Below, one piece after another: positions 23,375 to 30,370 of a stretch of DNA of 33,239 bases. This DNA comes from Bacteroidales bacterium H3 (GTDB lineage: Bacteria > Bacteroidota > Bacteroidia > Bacteroidales > Muribaculaceae). A program made the position numbers and the translations under genes. The stretch covers positions 1-33,239 of the forward strand of contig DAAN01000013.1 of NCBI GenBank assembly GCA_001701135.1, given 5' to 3'. How positions within the stretch are numbered: the stretch's first letter is position 1; each line of letters opens with the position of its first letter. The notes beneath the pieces were generated by a model. That model did no database searches and had not been told where the DNA came from. It saw nothing but the letters and a program-made list of their open reading frames with translations.

Positions 23375-24808
23375 TCATTTTTTGTGCCAGTGTCCGGTTT
23401 TGGAATGGCCTTCCCATTTTATGCCTAAATTCTTTAGATGACGTTCAATCGTTTTCTTATTGACAGATAACTGATTCGCTATATCTTCCCGCTTGATGCA
23501 CGGATTCAATGTTATTATCTGTATAATCCTTTCATTTAAGTTTTGGGCGACATTTTGGGCGACATTTTGAGCGACATTTTGGGCGACATTACCCCCTGAG
23601 TTATCCTTGGGAGTATTAGAGCCACCCTTAGCCGGTCGTTTGAAGGTAACGTAGACGAAGGCTCCGTCCCAACGCCACGTCGGTTCCTCGACGCCTTGAT
23701 CGCGGCAGGCTTCGATAATTCGGCGGATGCCGCTGCCCCAGTTTTCAAGAAAGGTCGAGCGGTAGAGTGCCTGCGCCATGTTGCGGTTGTAGGGGAATGA
23801 TTCATGTGACTCCTTGATATTCTCAGGTGTTATCTTTGGTGGAAGGATTCCCGGGTTGGCGATCTCCACGCGGTCATCATAGACTGCGATACTGATTGTG
23901 AGGTTTGCTTTCTCCCATTGGCGATGACACAAAGCGTTAATCAAGGCTTCTCTTAATGCACTGACGGGCACTTCAAGACGCTCCTCTCTCATAAGGCTTT
24001 TGTTTGTTATTTTTCCACTGAGATTGAGATGCTTGAAAAGAAATGCCATCCCTGCGTCAAGGAGGTCAAAGAAATTCCCTTCGGCACGTTGATTGTCGAT
24101 GAATTCAAGTTTATCGTTGCCGAGGAAACGAGCCAGCCTTAACTGAAAATTATCATAAAGGTAGATATTGTTTGAGAATAGCATGGCGGCTCCGTTGGTC
24201 GGTACTCCATTTACTGTCAGTTTCCATTTTGTCAACGTGTCCTCAATCGGAGCGGTCAGTGCAGATTCAGGGATTCGTCCTCCCTCTACACCAAGCCTTA
24301 TACAACCCAATATCCTATCCCGGTTCAGATCAGAAAGACTTACACCTTTTGCAGGAAATGATTCCCATGAAAAAGAATGAGGCTCATGTACGCGAATGCG
24401 CTCATCGTACATGTCGCGCGGCATTATCTTGGTAGTGCTTTCAATCTTGTAGTAGGGTCTGCCTCTGAAAGTATATGGTTGTTTACCCCATTCCCAGCTA
24501 TCAAAATGAAAGGCGATGACCTTATTGCCGGGATATTCCGGAACATCAATATATATTGGCTGTATGTCGTATGCAGGTTCAATTCCTGCCAAAGCCTGAG
24601 AAATCTCTATTTTTGTTGCATCAGTCACTTGCTGGCCGACAATCTTCAACGACTTAGGTGCGATGCCGAAAATCAGCCAGCCTCCATCGGTATTGAGAAA
24701 CGCACACGCCGCGTGCATACCGTCCTTTAGTTCGCCGGTAGTCTTTTTCAGCTCCAGAGTCCGAGACTCATCAGGAGTAATCAAAGCCTTTATATCGTCA
24801 ATCGTCAT
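23375..24808 (-). CDS. AlbA_2/ATPase (RecG C-terminal-like) putative regulator with winged helix
   Basis: This 477-aa accessory protein has three parts. An N-terminal AlbA_2 (Schlafen-type) domain covers about 10-130 (SRTLELKKTTGELKD, NTDGGWLIFGI). A GHKL ATPase-like region covers about 270-400 (LREALINALCHRQW, DRVEIANPGILPP, NWGSGIRRIIEAC). At the C-terminus is a winged helix (about 425-477, REDIANQLSVNKKTIERHLKNLGI). Between the last two is a four-fold NVAQ repeat encoded by a 12-bp tandem repeat. Such proteins are annotated as DNA-binding regulators or helicase-related and are frequent in accessory DNA. The gene is clearly richer in A and T than both neighbours, suggesting transfer. It stands alone between housekeeping and envelope genes. 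Confidence 0.88.
   Translation of the reverse strand: MTIDDIKALITPDESRTLELKKTTGELKDGMHAACAFLNTDGGWLIFGIAPKSLKIVGQQVTDATKIEISQALAGIEPAYDIQPIYIDVPEYPGNKVIAFHFDSWEWGKQPYTFRGRPYYKIESTTKIMPRDMYDERIRVHEPHSFSWESFPAKGVSLSDLNRDRILGCIRLGVEGGRIPESALTAPIEDTLTKWKLTVNGVPTNGAAMLFSNNIYLYDNFQLRLARFLGNDKLEFIDNQRAEGNFFDLLDAGMAFLFKHLNLSGKITNKSLMREERLEVPVSALREALINALCHRQWEKANLTISIAVYDDRVEIANPGILPPKITPENIKESHESFPYNRNMAQALYRSTFLENWGSGIRRIIEACRDQGVEEPTWRWDGAFVYVTFKRPAKGGSNTPKDNSGGNVAQNVAQNVAQNVAQNLNERIIQIITLNPCIKREDIANQLSVNKKTIERHLKNLGIKWEGHSKTGHWHKK
23542..23591. repeat. 12-bp in-frame tandem repeat in the AlbA_2 gene
   Basis: TTTTGGGCGACA is repeated about four times (the third unit reads GAGCGACA), encoding NVAQ on the minus strand. 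Because the unit is a multiple of three, gain or loss of copies changes linker length without breaking the frame. Confidence 0.9.
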
Positions 24809-24854
24809 GATGAAATGTAATAATTAGGCTTTATGAATATTGGCGCGCGGTCAG

Positions 24855-25964
24855 TCAGAGGTGGCTGAGGCAGCGGTCGATGATTACTTTCGGAGCGATG
24901 CCGCGGAGGCAGAAATGGTCGCCGCGGCGGCAGGGACGGTTGCCGAACACCGAGCAGGGGCGGCACGTCATCGGCAGCTGCACTATGTCCTCCTCATGCT
25001 GCCTCCACCCCTTGAATCCGCAATAGGGGTGTGTGGCGCCCCAGATGCTCACCACCGGCGTCATCGTCAGCGACGCCAGATGCATGTTGGCCGAATCCAT
25101 CGACAGCATCACGTCGAGATGACTTATTAGAGCCAGTTCCACCGGGAACCCTAATCGGCGTCCGGCCAGCGATGTCACCCCGGGATAGCGCTCGGCCCAG
25201 CCGTCGAGCGTCAGTTGCTCGCTGTCGCCCCCGCCGAAAAGAAATATGCGGGTGGAGGGGCGCTGCGACAGTGCCTCCACCACCTGTTCCATCATTTCGG
25301 GCGGATATATCTTCCCCTCATGTTTTGCAAAAGGTGCAATCCCTATCCATCTTTCCCCCGCAGCCTTGGGGGGCGTCACGGCGGCGAAGAGCGCCGGATC
25401 GGCTTTCCCTGTGGGCGTGCCGGCATAAAGCCCGTCGAAACGGCTCTCCACGGGTAGCCCGAGGCGGTGAAACGCCTGGCGGTAGCGCGACCGCTGCGAT
25501 GTCAGCGGCAGAAGCACCTTGTTGCGGGCACGCGTCAGCGCCCGTTTGCCCCGCCGTCCTTTGTGTATTACGGCCACGGGAATCCCCCGCAGGCGCGCCA
25601 TCATGGTCAGCACTTTGGAGCGCAGCACATCGTGCAGATCGATCAGACCGTCGAAAGGAAACTGCTCTCTGACATTACGGAAAAGACGCCCGAGCCCTCC
25701 CAGACCCGCGAACTCGTTGAGATCCACGCCGATTATCTGTAGATTTTCGGGCGGATTCACAAACATCGGCACCATTGAGCGACGCGTCAGCAGCGCGAAC
25801 CGCACCTGCGGATAGCAGCGGCAGGCGCTGTAGAGCACCGGCACCGTCATTGCCACATCGCCTAAGGCGGAAAAGCGCACCGCCAGCACGCGGCTCAGCG
25901 ACCGGGGATTGTTGAGCGGCCCTGCGGACTGTGCGCCGCTGCCGTTTTCGGGGGTAGGGTTCAT
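24855..25964 (-). CDS. Glycosyltransferase family 9 (heptosyltransferase-like)
   Basis: The ATG at 25964 gives 369 aa; a longer open frame extends upstream to 26144 but crosses the promoter and a terminator. The GT9 fold is shown by RVLAVRFSALGDVAMTVPVL (about 25-44), IDLHDVLRSK in the first domain, and in the second domain WIGIAPFAKHEGKIYP and MDSANMHLASLTMTPVVSIWGATHP, which is the typical sugar-nucleotide-binding end. Members add heptose or other sugars to lipopolysaccharide core at the inner membrane. The C-terminus is Cys-rich (CRPCSVFGNRPCRRGDHFC), as in many Bacteroidota GT9 proteins. The -7 element lies only 5 bp before this ATG, so the true start could be a GTG at the RVLAV segment. 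Confidence 0.9.
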   Translation of the reverse strand: MNPTPENGSGAQSAGPLNNPRSLSRVLAVRFSALGDVAMTVPVLYSACRCYPQVRFALLTRRSMVPMFVNPPENLQIIGVDLNEFAGLGGLGRLFRNVREQFPFDGLIDLHDVLRSKVLTMMARLRGIPVAVIHKGRRGKRALTRARNKVLLPLTSQRSRYRQAFHRLGLPVESRFDGLYAGTPTGKADPALFAAVTPPKAAGERWIGIAPFAKHEGKIYPPEMMEQVVEALSQRPSTRIFLFGGGDSEQLTLDGWAERYPGVTSLAGRRLGFPVELALISHLDVMLSMDSANMHLASLTMTPVVSIWGATHPYCGFKGWRQHEEDIVQLPMTCRPCSVFGNRPCRRGDHFCLRGIAPKVIIDRCLSHL

Positions 25965-25969
25965 ATCTG

Positions 25970-26001
25970 CAAATTTAAAGATTAAATTCCATATTACCAA
26001 A
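25970..26001 (-). promoter_or_regulatory. Promoter of the GT9 gene
   Basis: On the minus strand TTTG (26001-25998), 20 nt, then TAAATTTG (25977-25970). Both elements match the consensus well. The expected transcription start falls within a few bases of the ATG. Confidence 0.75.
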
Positions 26002-26050
26002 TGCGCGGACGGGAGCCGGCAAAAACAAAAAGGCCGGGCAGTTGCCAAGC

Positions 26051-26080
26051 AAAAACGGCCCCGGTGGAAACCGGAGCCGT
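26051..26080 (-). terminator. Terminator of the GH57-like gene
   Basis: An 11-bp GC-rich stem with one mismatch (26055-26065 with 26070-26080) around a 4-nt loop. On the minus strand it ends in five T residues (26055-26051). It lies 22 bp after the stop of the GH57-like gene. Confidence 0.88.
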
Positions 26081-26101
26081 CGTTACGGTTGGATGCGGTG
26101 G

Positions 26102-28471
26102 TTAGCGAATGATGACCTTGGTCACTTTGTCGCCGCGGCGGCACAGGTAGATGCCTGCCTCGGGGTTGGCCACGCGCACACCCTGAAGTGTGAAATATTC
26201 GACAGAAGCGTCGGTGTCAGCCACCACTGCGTCAATGCCCGATGCGGGGGCGATCTTGAAGCTGTAGTCCTTGCCGCCGTTGTTGTCCCACTGGCTGCCG
26301 GTGTTGGTCACGAATTTTATCTGGCTTACCTTCTGAGCGTCGTTATTGAACGGGCCGATCGTCACCTCATACTTACCCTCGCTGTTGAGGGTGAAGGGGG
26401 TGCGGGCGGCCTTGCCGTCGGTGTAGTACTGCGAGCCGGCGGGGAGATAAGCCTCTATGGGCTTCGCGAAATCGTTCACACCCCAGTGGAGGATGAGGCC
26501 GGCGGTGCCGTTGACAGCGGTGATGGTGATCACGTCGTTGACGGTGGGGTTCGCAGGCGAGATGATGTAGGAGCCGAGCACTTCAGGCTGATCGGGATCG
26601 ATGGGGGTGGAACCCTCGCCGTCGCCCACATACACGTGGAGAATCATCGAGCGCGACACATTGCCTTTGGTGTCGGTGGCTTCGATAAAGTAGTCGACAA
26701 GCACATCCTTCAGACCTTTCACCTCGGCCGAATATTCCTCGGCCTTATGGGCGGGCTGGGGGTTGGTGATAGAGGGGATGCTCTTGGCGGTCATGTCGAT
26801 TTCCTGCCAGGGACCTACTTCATCGCCGCCGGCGTAGGTTTCGTTCTGGTTAGATGTCAGCGGGTTCACACCATCCTTGTCTACGCGGTATTTGAGTTTC
26901 ACCGAACTGAGGCCGCTGAGGTCGTAGACATAGCTCCATACGGTGAAGTCGCAAGGTTTTACGATTTCCCATTCCTCTGCGCCGGGGTTGTAGGGCTCGC
27001 GCTGGGGATGGTAGATCGAAGGACCGGTCTGGTCAGTTCCGGCGGCGACGATGGCCGAAACTTTCTCCACGGCGAGGTTGGCGGCGGTAGCGGGCTTGGA
27101 GTCCCACTCCTCGGTGCCGTCCCAGTACCAGTAGCAGCTGGTCTCGCCGCACATCAGCTCGTTCCAGGCATCGCTGACGGCGCTGTTGCCGGGTGCCATG
27201 GCGGCTGCGGTCTTCACGTGGTTTGATGCGGCGGTGATGATGCCCCAGCTGTTATGGTCGGGGCTATAAGGCTCTGTGGCGCCTGCATAGGCTCCCTTGT
27301 CGCCGTTCCATTTGAGAAATTCGGGATCGGCGCCGGCACCCCACCAGCTGCCGCTCTCCACATGGATGATGTCGTTGTCGGCAGGGGGGAATTTGTCGAG
27401 ATAATCCTGAATGGTGGTGCACTCGAAGCGTTCGGGATTGGCTTTAAGCCAGTCAACGAAGTTTTGGAAGTTGGAGCCGTAGTAGCTTGCCGAGCCGCCG
27501 CCGTGGTTGTCGCCATCGTGGTGCAGGACCACGAGGATAGGATGCTCGGGATCGTTATTGTAAGGCTCGAGCTGGCTGATGCACATCTCATACTGCAGTG
27601 CGCCGAAACCGCCGCGACCATCCTCGTTGCCGAACACCAGCGAGGTAGGTACGGCGATCATTCTGTATTCGCGGCCATCGACGGGATCAACATATTTCAT
27701 CCAGTGGGGGCGGTGACCCCATCCGCCCGAAATCTGCCCGGGGCAGTAGAGGCCGGTTACGTGCACCCAGTCGCCGGGATTGGGGTTCTGCACGTCGGCC
27801 TTGTTGGGCTCTACCATCGAGAAGCCTTTAACCCAGGGGAAACCCTGGGTGGTGCGGTCGAAATGCGAGTTGTCGACCATCACCCACTCCAGCCCCTCCT
27901 TGACCAGCGCGGGAATCATATGCTCCTCAAATGCGTTTTCGGGAGGGAAGATACCTTTGGAATATGACATGCCCGGGAAGTTCTCGGCGAAGCAGGTGCG
28001 GTGTTTCTGTATCTGCTTGCGTGCGTCCTCCTCGTCGATAAGTGCCATCAGCGGATGGTAATAGCCGAAGCCCACCATGTCGAGGCGGGGATTCCCCATG
28101 TCGGTTTTCTTGGAGATGTAGTCGGTCCAGTTCTGTTTCCAGTTATGGAAGTGGCTGGTTTCTTTCTCGATCACGTTGAGGTTCTCGACCAGCGAGCCGG
28201 AGAACGATACCTGCGCACCTCCGGGTAGTCCGGCGGCAATGAGTTTGTCGACAGCCTGCGCGGGCCAGTTGGTGTAGGCTCCTGTTCGCGAGGTGAATAC
28301 GTCGAGTAGATCATAACTCAGCGAACCTCCCTGGTGTGTCTCCATCACGGTTTCGCCCGGAGTGTAGATGGGCTGGTGCATGTGCCACTGGAAGGCGATG
28401 TAGATTTTGGGCTGCGCGGCCGAAACAGTCATGCCGGCCAAAAGAGCAATCCCTAAGATCGCTTTTTTCAT
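26102..28471 (-). CDS. Secreted GH57-like glycoside hydrolase with starch-binding-like module and T9SS-like C-terminal domain
   Basis: I chose the ATG at 28471 (789 aa), which gives a signal peptide (MKKAILGIALLAGMTVSAA); the frame continues 105 bp upstream without support. The catalytic part (about 22-440) shows GH57 landmarks: WHMHQPIY (29-36), GFGYYHPLM (134-142), GIFPPENAF with likely nucleophile E178, and LHHDGDNHGG with likely acid/base D319. A beta domain follows at about 500-640. Then comes a module (about 655-745) with ISPANPTVNDVITI and QWDNNGGKDYSFKI, which resembles starch-binding modules of the CBM25/26 type. The end (YFTLQGVRVANPEAGIYL, KVIIR) looks like a T9SS sorting domain. 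Most GH57 enzymes are intracellular alpha-glucan enzymes, so export is notable. The substrate is probably an alpha-glucan, by inference. Confidence 0.88.
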   Translation of the reverse strand: MKKAILGIALLAGMTVSAAQPKIYIAFQWHMHQPIYTPGETVMETHQGGSLSYDLLDVFTSRTGAYTNWPAQAVDKLIAAGLPGGAQVSFSGSLVENLNVIEKETSHFHNWKQNWTDYISKKTDMGNPRLDMVGFGYYHPLMALIDEEDARKQIQKHRTCFAENFPGMSYSKGIFPPENAFEEHMIPALVKEGLEWVMVDNSHFDRTTQGFPWVKGFSMVEPNKADVQNPNPGDWVHVTGLYCPGQISGGWGHRPHWMKYVDPVDGREYRMIAVPTSLVFGNEDGRGGFGALQYEMCISQLEPYNNDPEHPILVVLHHDGDNHGGGSASYYGSNFQNFVDWLKANPERFECTTIQDYLDKFPPADNDIIHVESGSWWGAGADPEFLKWNGDKGAYAGATEPYSPDHNSWGIITAASNHVKTAAAMAPGNSAVSDAWNELMCGETSCYWYWDGTEEWDSKPATAANLAVEKVSAIVAAGTDQTGPSIYHPQREPYNPGAEEWEIVKPCDFTVWSYVYDLSGLSSVKLKYRVDKDGVNPLTSNQNETYAGGDEVGPWQEIDMTAKSIPSITNPQPAHKAEEYSAEVKGLKDVLVDYFIEATDTKGNVSRSMILHVYVGDGEGSTPIDPDQPEVLGSYIISPANPTVNDVITITAVNGTAGLILHWGVNDFAKPIEAYLPAGSQYYTDGKAARTPFTLNSEGKYEVTIGPFNNDAQKVSQIKFVTNTGSQWDNNGGKDYSFKIAPASGIDAVVADTDASVEYFTLQGVRVANPEAGIYLCRRGDKVTKVIIR

Positions 28472-28533
28472 GGAATAATGTAAAATTGGTTGATAAGAGA
28501 ATATAAGAAAGATAGATGAATGTATTTCACATG

Positions 28534-28541
28534 CAAAATTA
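28534..28541 (-). promoter_or_regulatory. -7 promoter element of the GH57-like gene
   Basis: The minus strand reads TAATTTTG, a match to TAnnTTTG, about 63 bp before the ATG at 28471. No TTTG is found at -33. Confidence 0.5.
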
Positions 28542-28593
28542 CAAAAAATCCGGCGGTTTCCGTTATTGTATCCCAAATTCTTGGGCGTATGGA

Positions 28594-28620
28594 CAAAAAA
28601 CGGCGGTTAAAAACCGCCGT
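28594..28620 (-). terminator. Rho-independent terminator after the DUF4254 gene
   Basis: A 9-bp stem (28600-28608 with 28612-28620) and AAA loop, followed on the minus strand by six T residues (28600-28595). The hairpin and its flank match the yebC terminator at 15787-15813. Confidence 0.9.
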
Positions 28621-28629
28621 CCCATAGGG

Positions 28630-29253
28630 TTATTTTGTTTTGGCGTAGAGGACGGGGTTGGTGTCGGCGTCGTTATACATCTTCATCTGGCGGTAGACTT
28701 TCATGTATTTGCGGCCGGCGGCGATGTCGTCGAGGAGGGTGTCGATGGCCTGCGAGAGGTCGTCGCGCTGCTCGAGGAGCACGGCGAGCTTGGCGCGGCA
28801 GCGGTCGAGGTGGGCGGCTGTGGCGTCGGTGCGCTCGGTCTCGGCTTTCATGTGGAAGATTTTCACGGCGAGGATGGAGAGGCGGTCGAGCGCCCAGGCG
28901 GGGCTTTCGGTGTTGATCTGCGCGGAGGCCTGGGGGGTCACGCCGCTGTAGAGGTCGCGGAAGTATGTGTCGAGATCCTCGACGCGGTCGGTGCGGTCCT
29001 GGTTTGAGGCGTCGATGCGGTGTTTGAGTTCCATGCCGGCGGCGGGGTCGATCTGCGGGTCGCGGATGAGGTCCTCCATGTGCCACTGTGCCACGTCAAT
29101 CCAGTTTTTGGCGTAGAGGAGCGCTTCGATTGAGCCTGCGGGGAATGGAGCGGGCACGGGGGCGTCGATTGAGTCGGTGACATGATAGTCGGCTGTGGCG
29201 CGGTCGAAGACGCTGTTGCAGCGCCAGGCGAAAGAGTTGTTGTGGTCGGTCAT
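28630..29253 (-). CDS. DUF4254 family protein
   Basis: This 207-aa, mostly helical, probably cytoplasmic protein fits DUF4254 in length and in phrases such as LLYAKNWIDVAQWHMEDLIRDP (about 46-67), MELKHRIDASNQDRTDRVE (about 74-92) and AWALDRLSILAVKIFHM (about 119-135). The function is unknown. In Bacteroidota the family is regularly found beside GT9 and GT4 glycosyltransferases of envelope glycan synthesis, and here it is downstream of a GT4 gene with a GT9 gene nearby. It follows GT4 after 76 bp, without a clear promoter, and ends at a strong terminator. Confidence 0.87.
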   Translation of the reverse strand: MTDHNNSFAWRCNSVFDRATADYHVTDSIDAPVPAPFPAGSIEALLYAKNWIDVAQWHMEDLIRDPQIDPAAGMELKHRIDASNQDRTDRVEDLDTYFRDLYSGVTPQASAQINTESPAWALDRLSILAVKIFHMKAETERTDATAAHLDRCRAKLAVLLEQRDDLSQAIDTLLDDIAAGRKYMKVYRQMKMYNDADTNPVLYAKTK

Positions 29254-29329
29254 ATTTTTTTGTGTTATTTTCGTTTTCGCTTGGATTGCTATAATAGCTG
29301 TTGTAGCTAAGATGGCTTTTTAGAGAGGA

Positions 29330-30367
29330 TTATACGAGGCACTCGAGCAGGGGAATGTAGATGGCGCGGTAGGCGTCGGTCATGCGCGCCATGGAGTAGC
29401 GGCGCCGCACGGTGTCGAGTGCCAGGGTGACGCGGATGAGCGCCTGCTGATAGTTGTCGGCGATGCACCCGATGGCTTTGGCGCACTCTTCAGGCTTAGG
29501 GGCGAAAAGCTCGCCAAGGCGCCCATTCTCCACGATTTCGGCGGGACCGCCCGAATTGGAGACGGCCACGGGGAGGGCGGCGGCCATCCCTTCGGCCACG
29601 GTGAGGCCGAAACCCTCGTAGCGCGAGGGGTGCACCATGATGTCGTAGTCGGCAAGGTGCTCATAGATCCATTGGCGCGAGCGTTTGCCCAGGAATGTGA
29701 CGCGCTGCTCCACGCCCATGCTGCGTGCCATCTGCCGCAGCGGCTCCAGATCGTCGCCCTCGCCGATGAGGTGGAGGGTGAATCGCTCGGGGAGCATCGA
29801 CAAAGCCCTGATAAGGATGTCCTGCCCTTTTTTGCTGTAGAGCAGACGCGCCACCTGCACCAGTTTCACCTCCCCTTCGGGCTGACTGAATGGGCGGCGG
29901 CGGATGGCCTCGGTCTCGATGCCGTTGAGCACCGTGGTGATATTGAGCTTGGGAGCGCGGGCGAGCATGTCGGCTTTCACCGCGTCGCTGATGGCGATAT
30001 ATTTCATCGAGGGGCGCAGCCAGCGGTGTGAGATGCCCTCGTCGTGGATGGTGAACACCATCTTGTGGTCGAGGCCGCGGATCACGCCGGGAGCGTTGGC
30101 GTTGTGGCAGTGGATCACGTCGGGACGTAGACGCCGCACGCGGCGGTTGACTTTCAGGAGCAGAAGCAGGCGGTTGCCTCCCTGGCGTAGCCCCAGCCGC
30201 TCCACTTTCACGCGCGGGTCGAAGGTGGCGAGCAACGTCTCGTCGACCACGTCGTTGATGATCATGAGCGTTACATCGTCGGTTTCGGCCTGCCGGCGGG
30301 TGAGGTCGGCGAGCATGGTCTCTATGCCGCCGTAGTTGAGCGAGAAGAGCACATGGAGGATGCGCAT
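29330..30367 (-). CDS. Glycosyltransferase family 4
   Basis: This 345-aa GT-B glycosyltransferase has an N-terminal glycine-rich acceptor loop (LNYGGIETMLADL, about 10-22) and VIHCHNANAPG (about 84-94). The donor domain has VQVARLLYSKKGQDILI (about 170-186) and the conserved MVHPSRYEGFGLTVAEGMAA (about 245-264), containing the paired glutamates that hold the nucleotide sugar. GGPAEIVENGRLGELF follows. The sugar and acceptor are unknown; LPS core or a surface glycan is likely. The gene starts 3 bp after the ftsZ stop, so it is almost certainly translated from the ftsZ transcript. That is an unusual partner for ftsZ. Confidence 0.93.
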   Translation of the reverse strand: MRILHVLFSLNYGGIETMLADLTRRQAETDDVTLMIINDVVDETLLATFDPRVKVERLGLRQGGNRLLLLLKVNRRVRRLRPDVIHCHNANAPGVIRGLDHKMVFTIHDEGISHRWLRPSMKYIAISDAVKADMLARAPKLNITTVLNGIETEAIRRRPFSQPEGEVKLVQVARLLYSKKGQDILIRALSMLPERFTLHLIGEGDDLEPLRQMARSMGVEQRVTFLGKRSRQWIYEHLADYDIMVHPSRYEGFGLTVAEGMAAALPVAVSNSGGPAEIVENGRLGELFAPKPEECAKAIGCIADNYQQALIRVTLALDTVRRRYSMARMTDAYRAIYIPLLECLV

Positions 30368-30370
30368 GGG

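Noticed and set aside
23542..23591. Possible CRISPR-like array
   Set aside because: The repeats are 12 bp without spacers and are in frame within a protein gene, so this is a coding tandem repeat.
24855..25130. Cys-rich end of the GT9 gene as a zinc-binding separate protein
   Set aside because: It is continuous with the GT9 frame and similar Cys-rich ends occur in Bacteroidota GT9 proteins.
28472..28576. N-terminal extension of the GH57-like gene
   Set aside because: It crosses the predicted promoter, and the ATG at 28471 gives a clean signal peptide.
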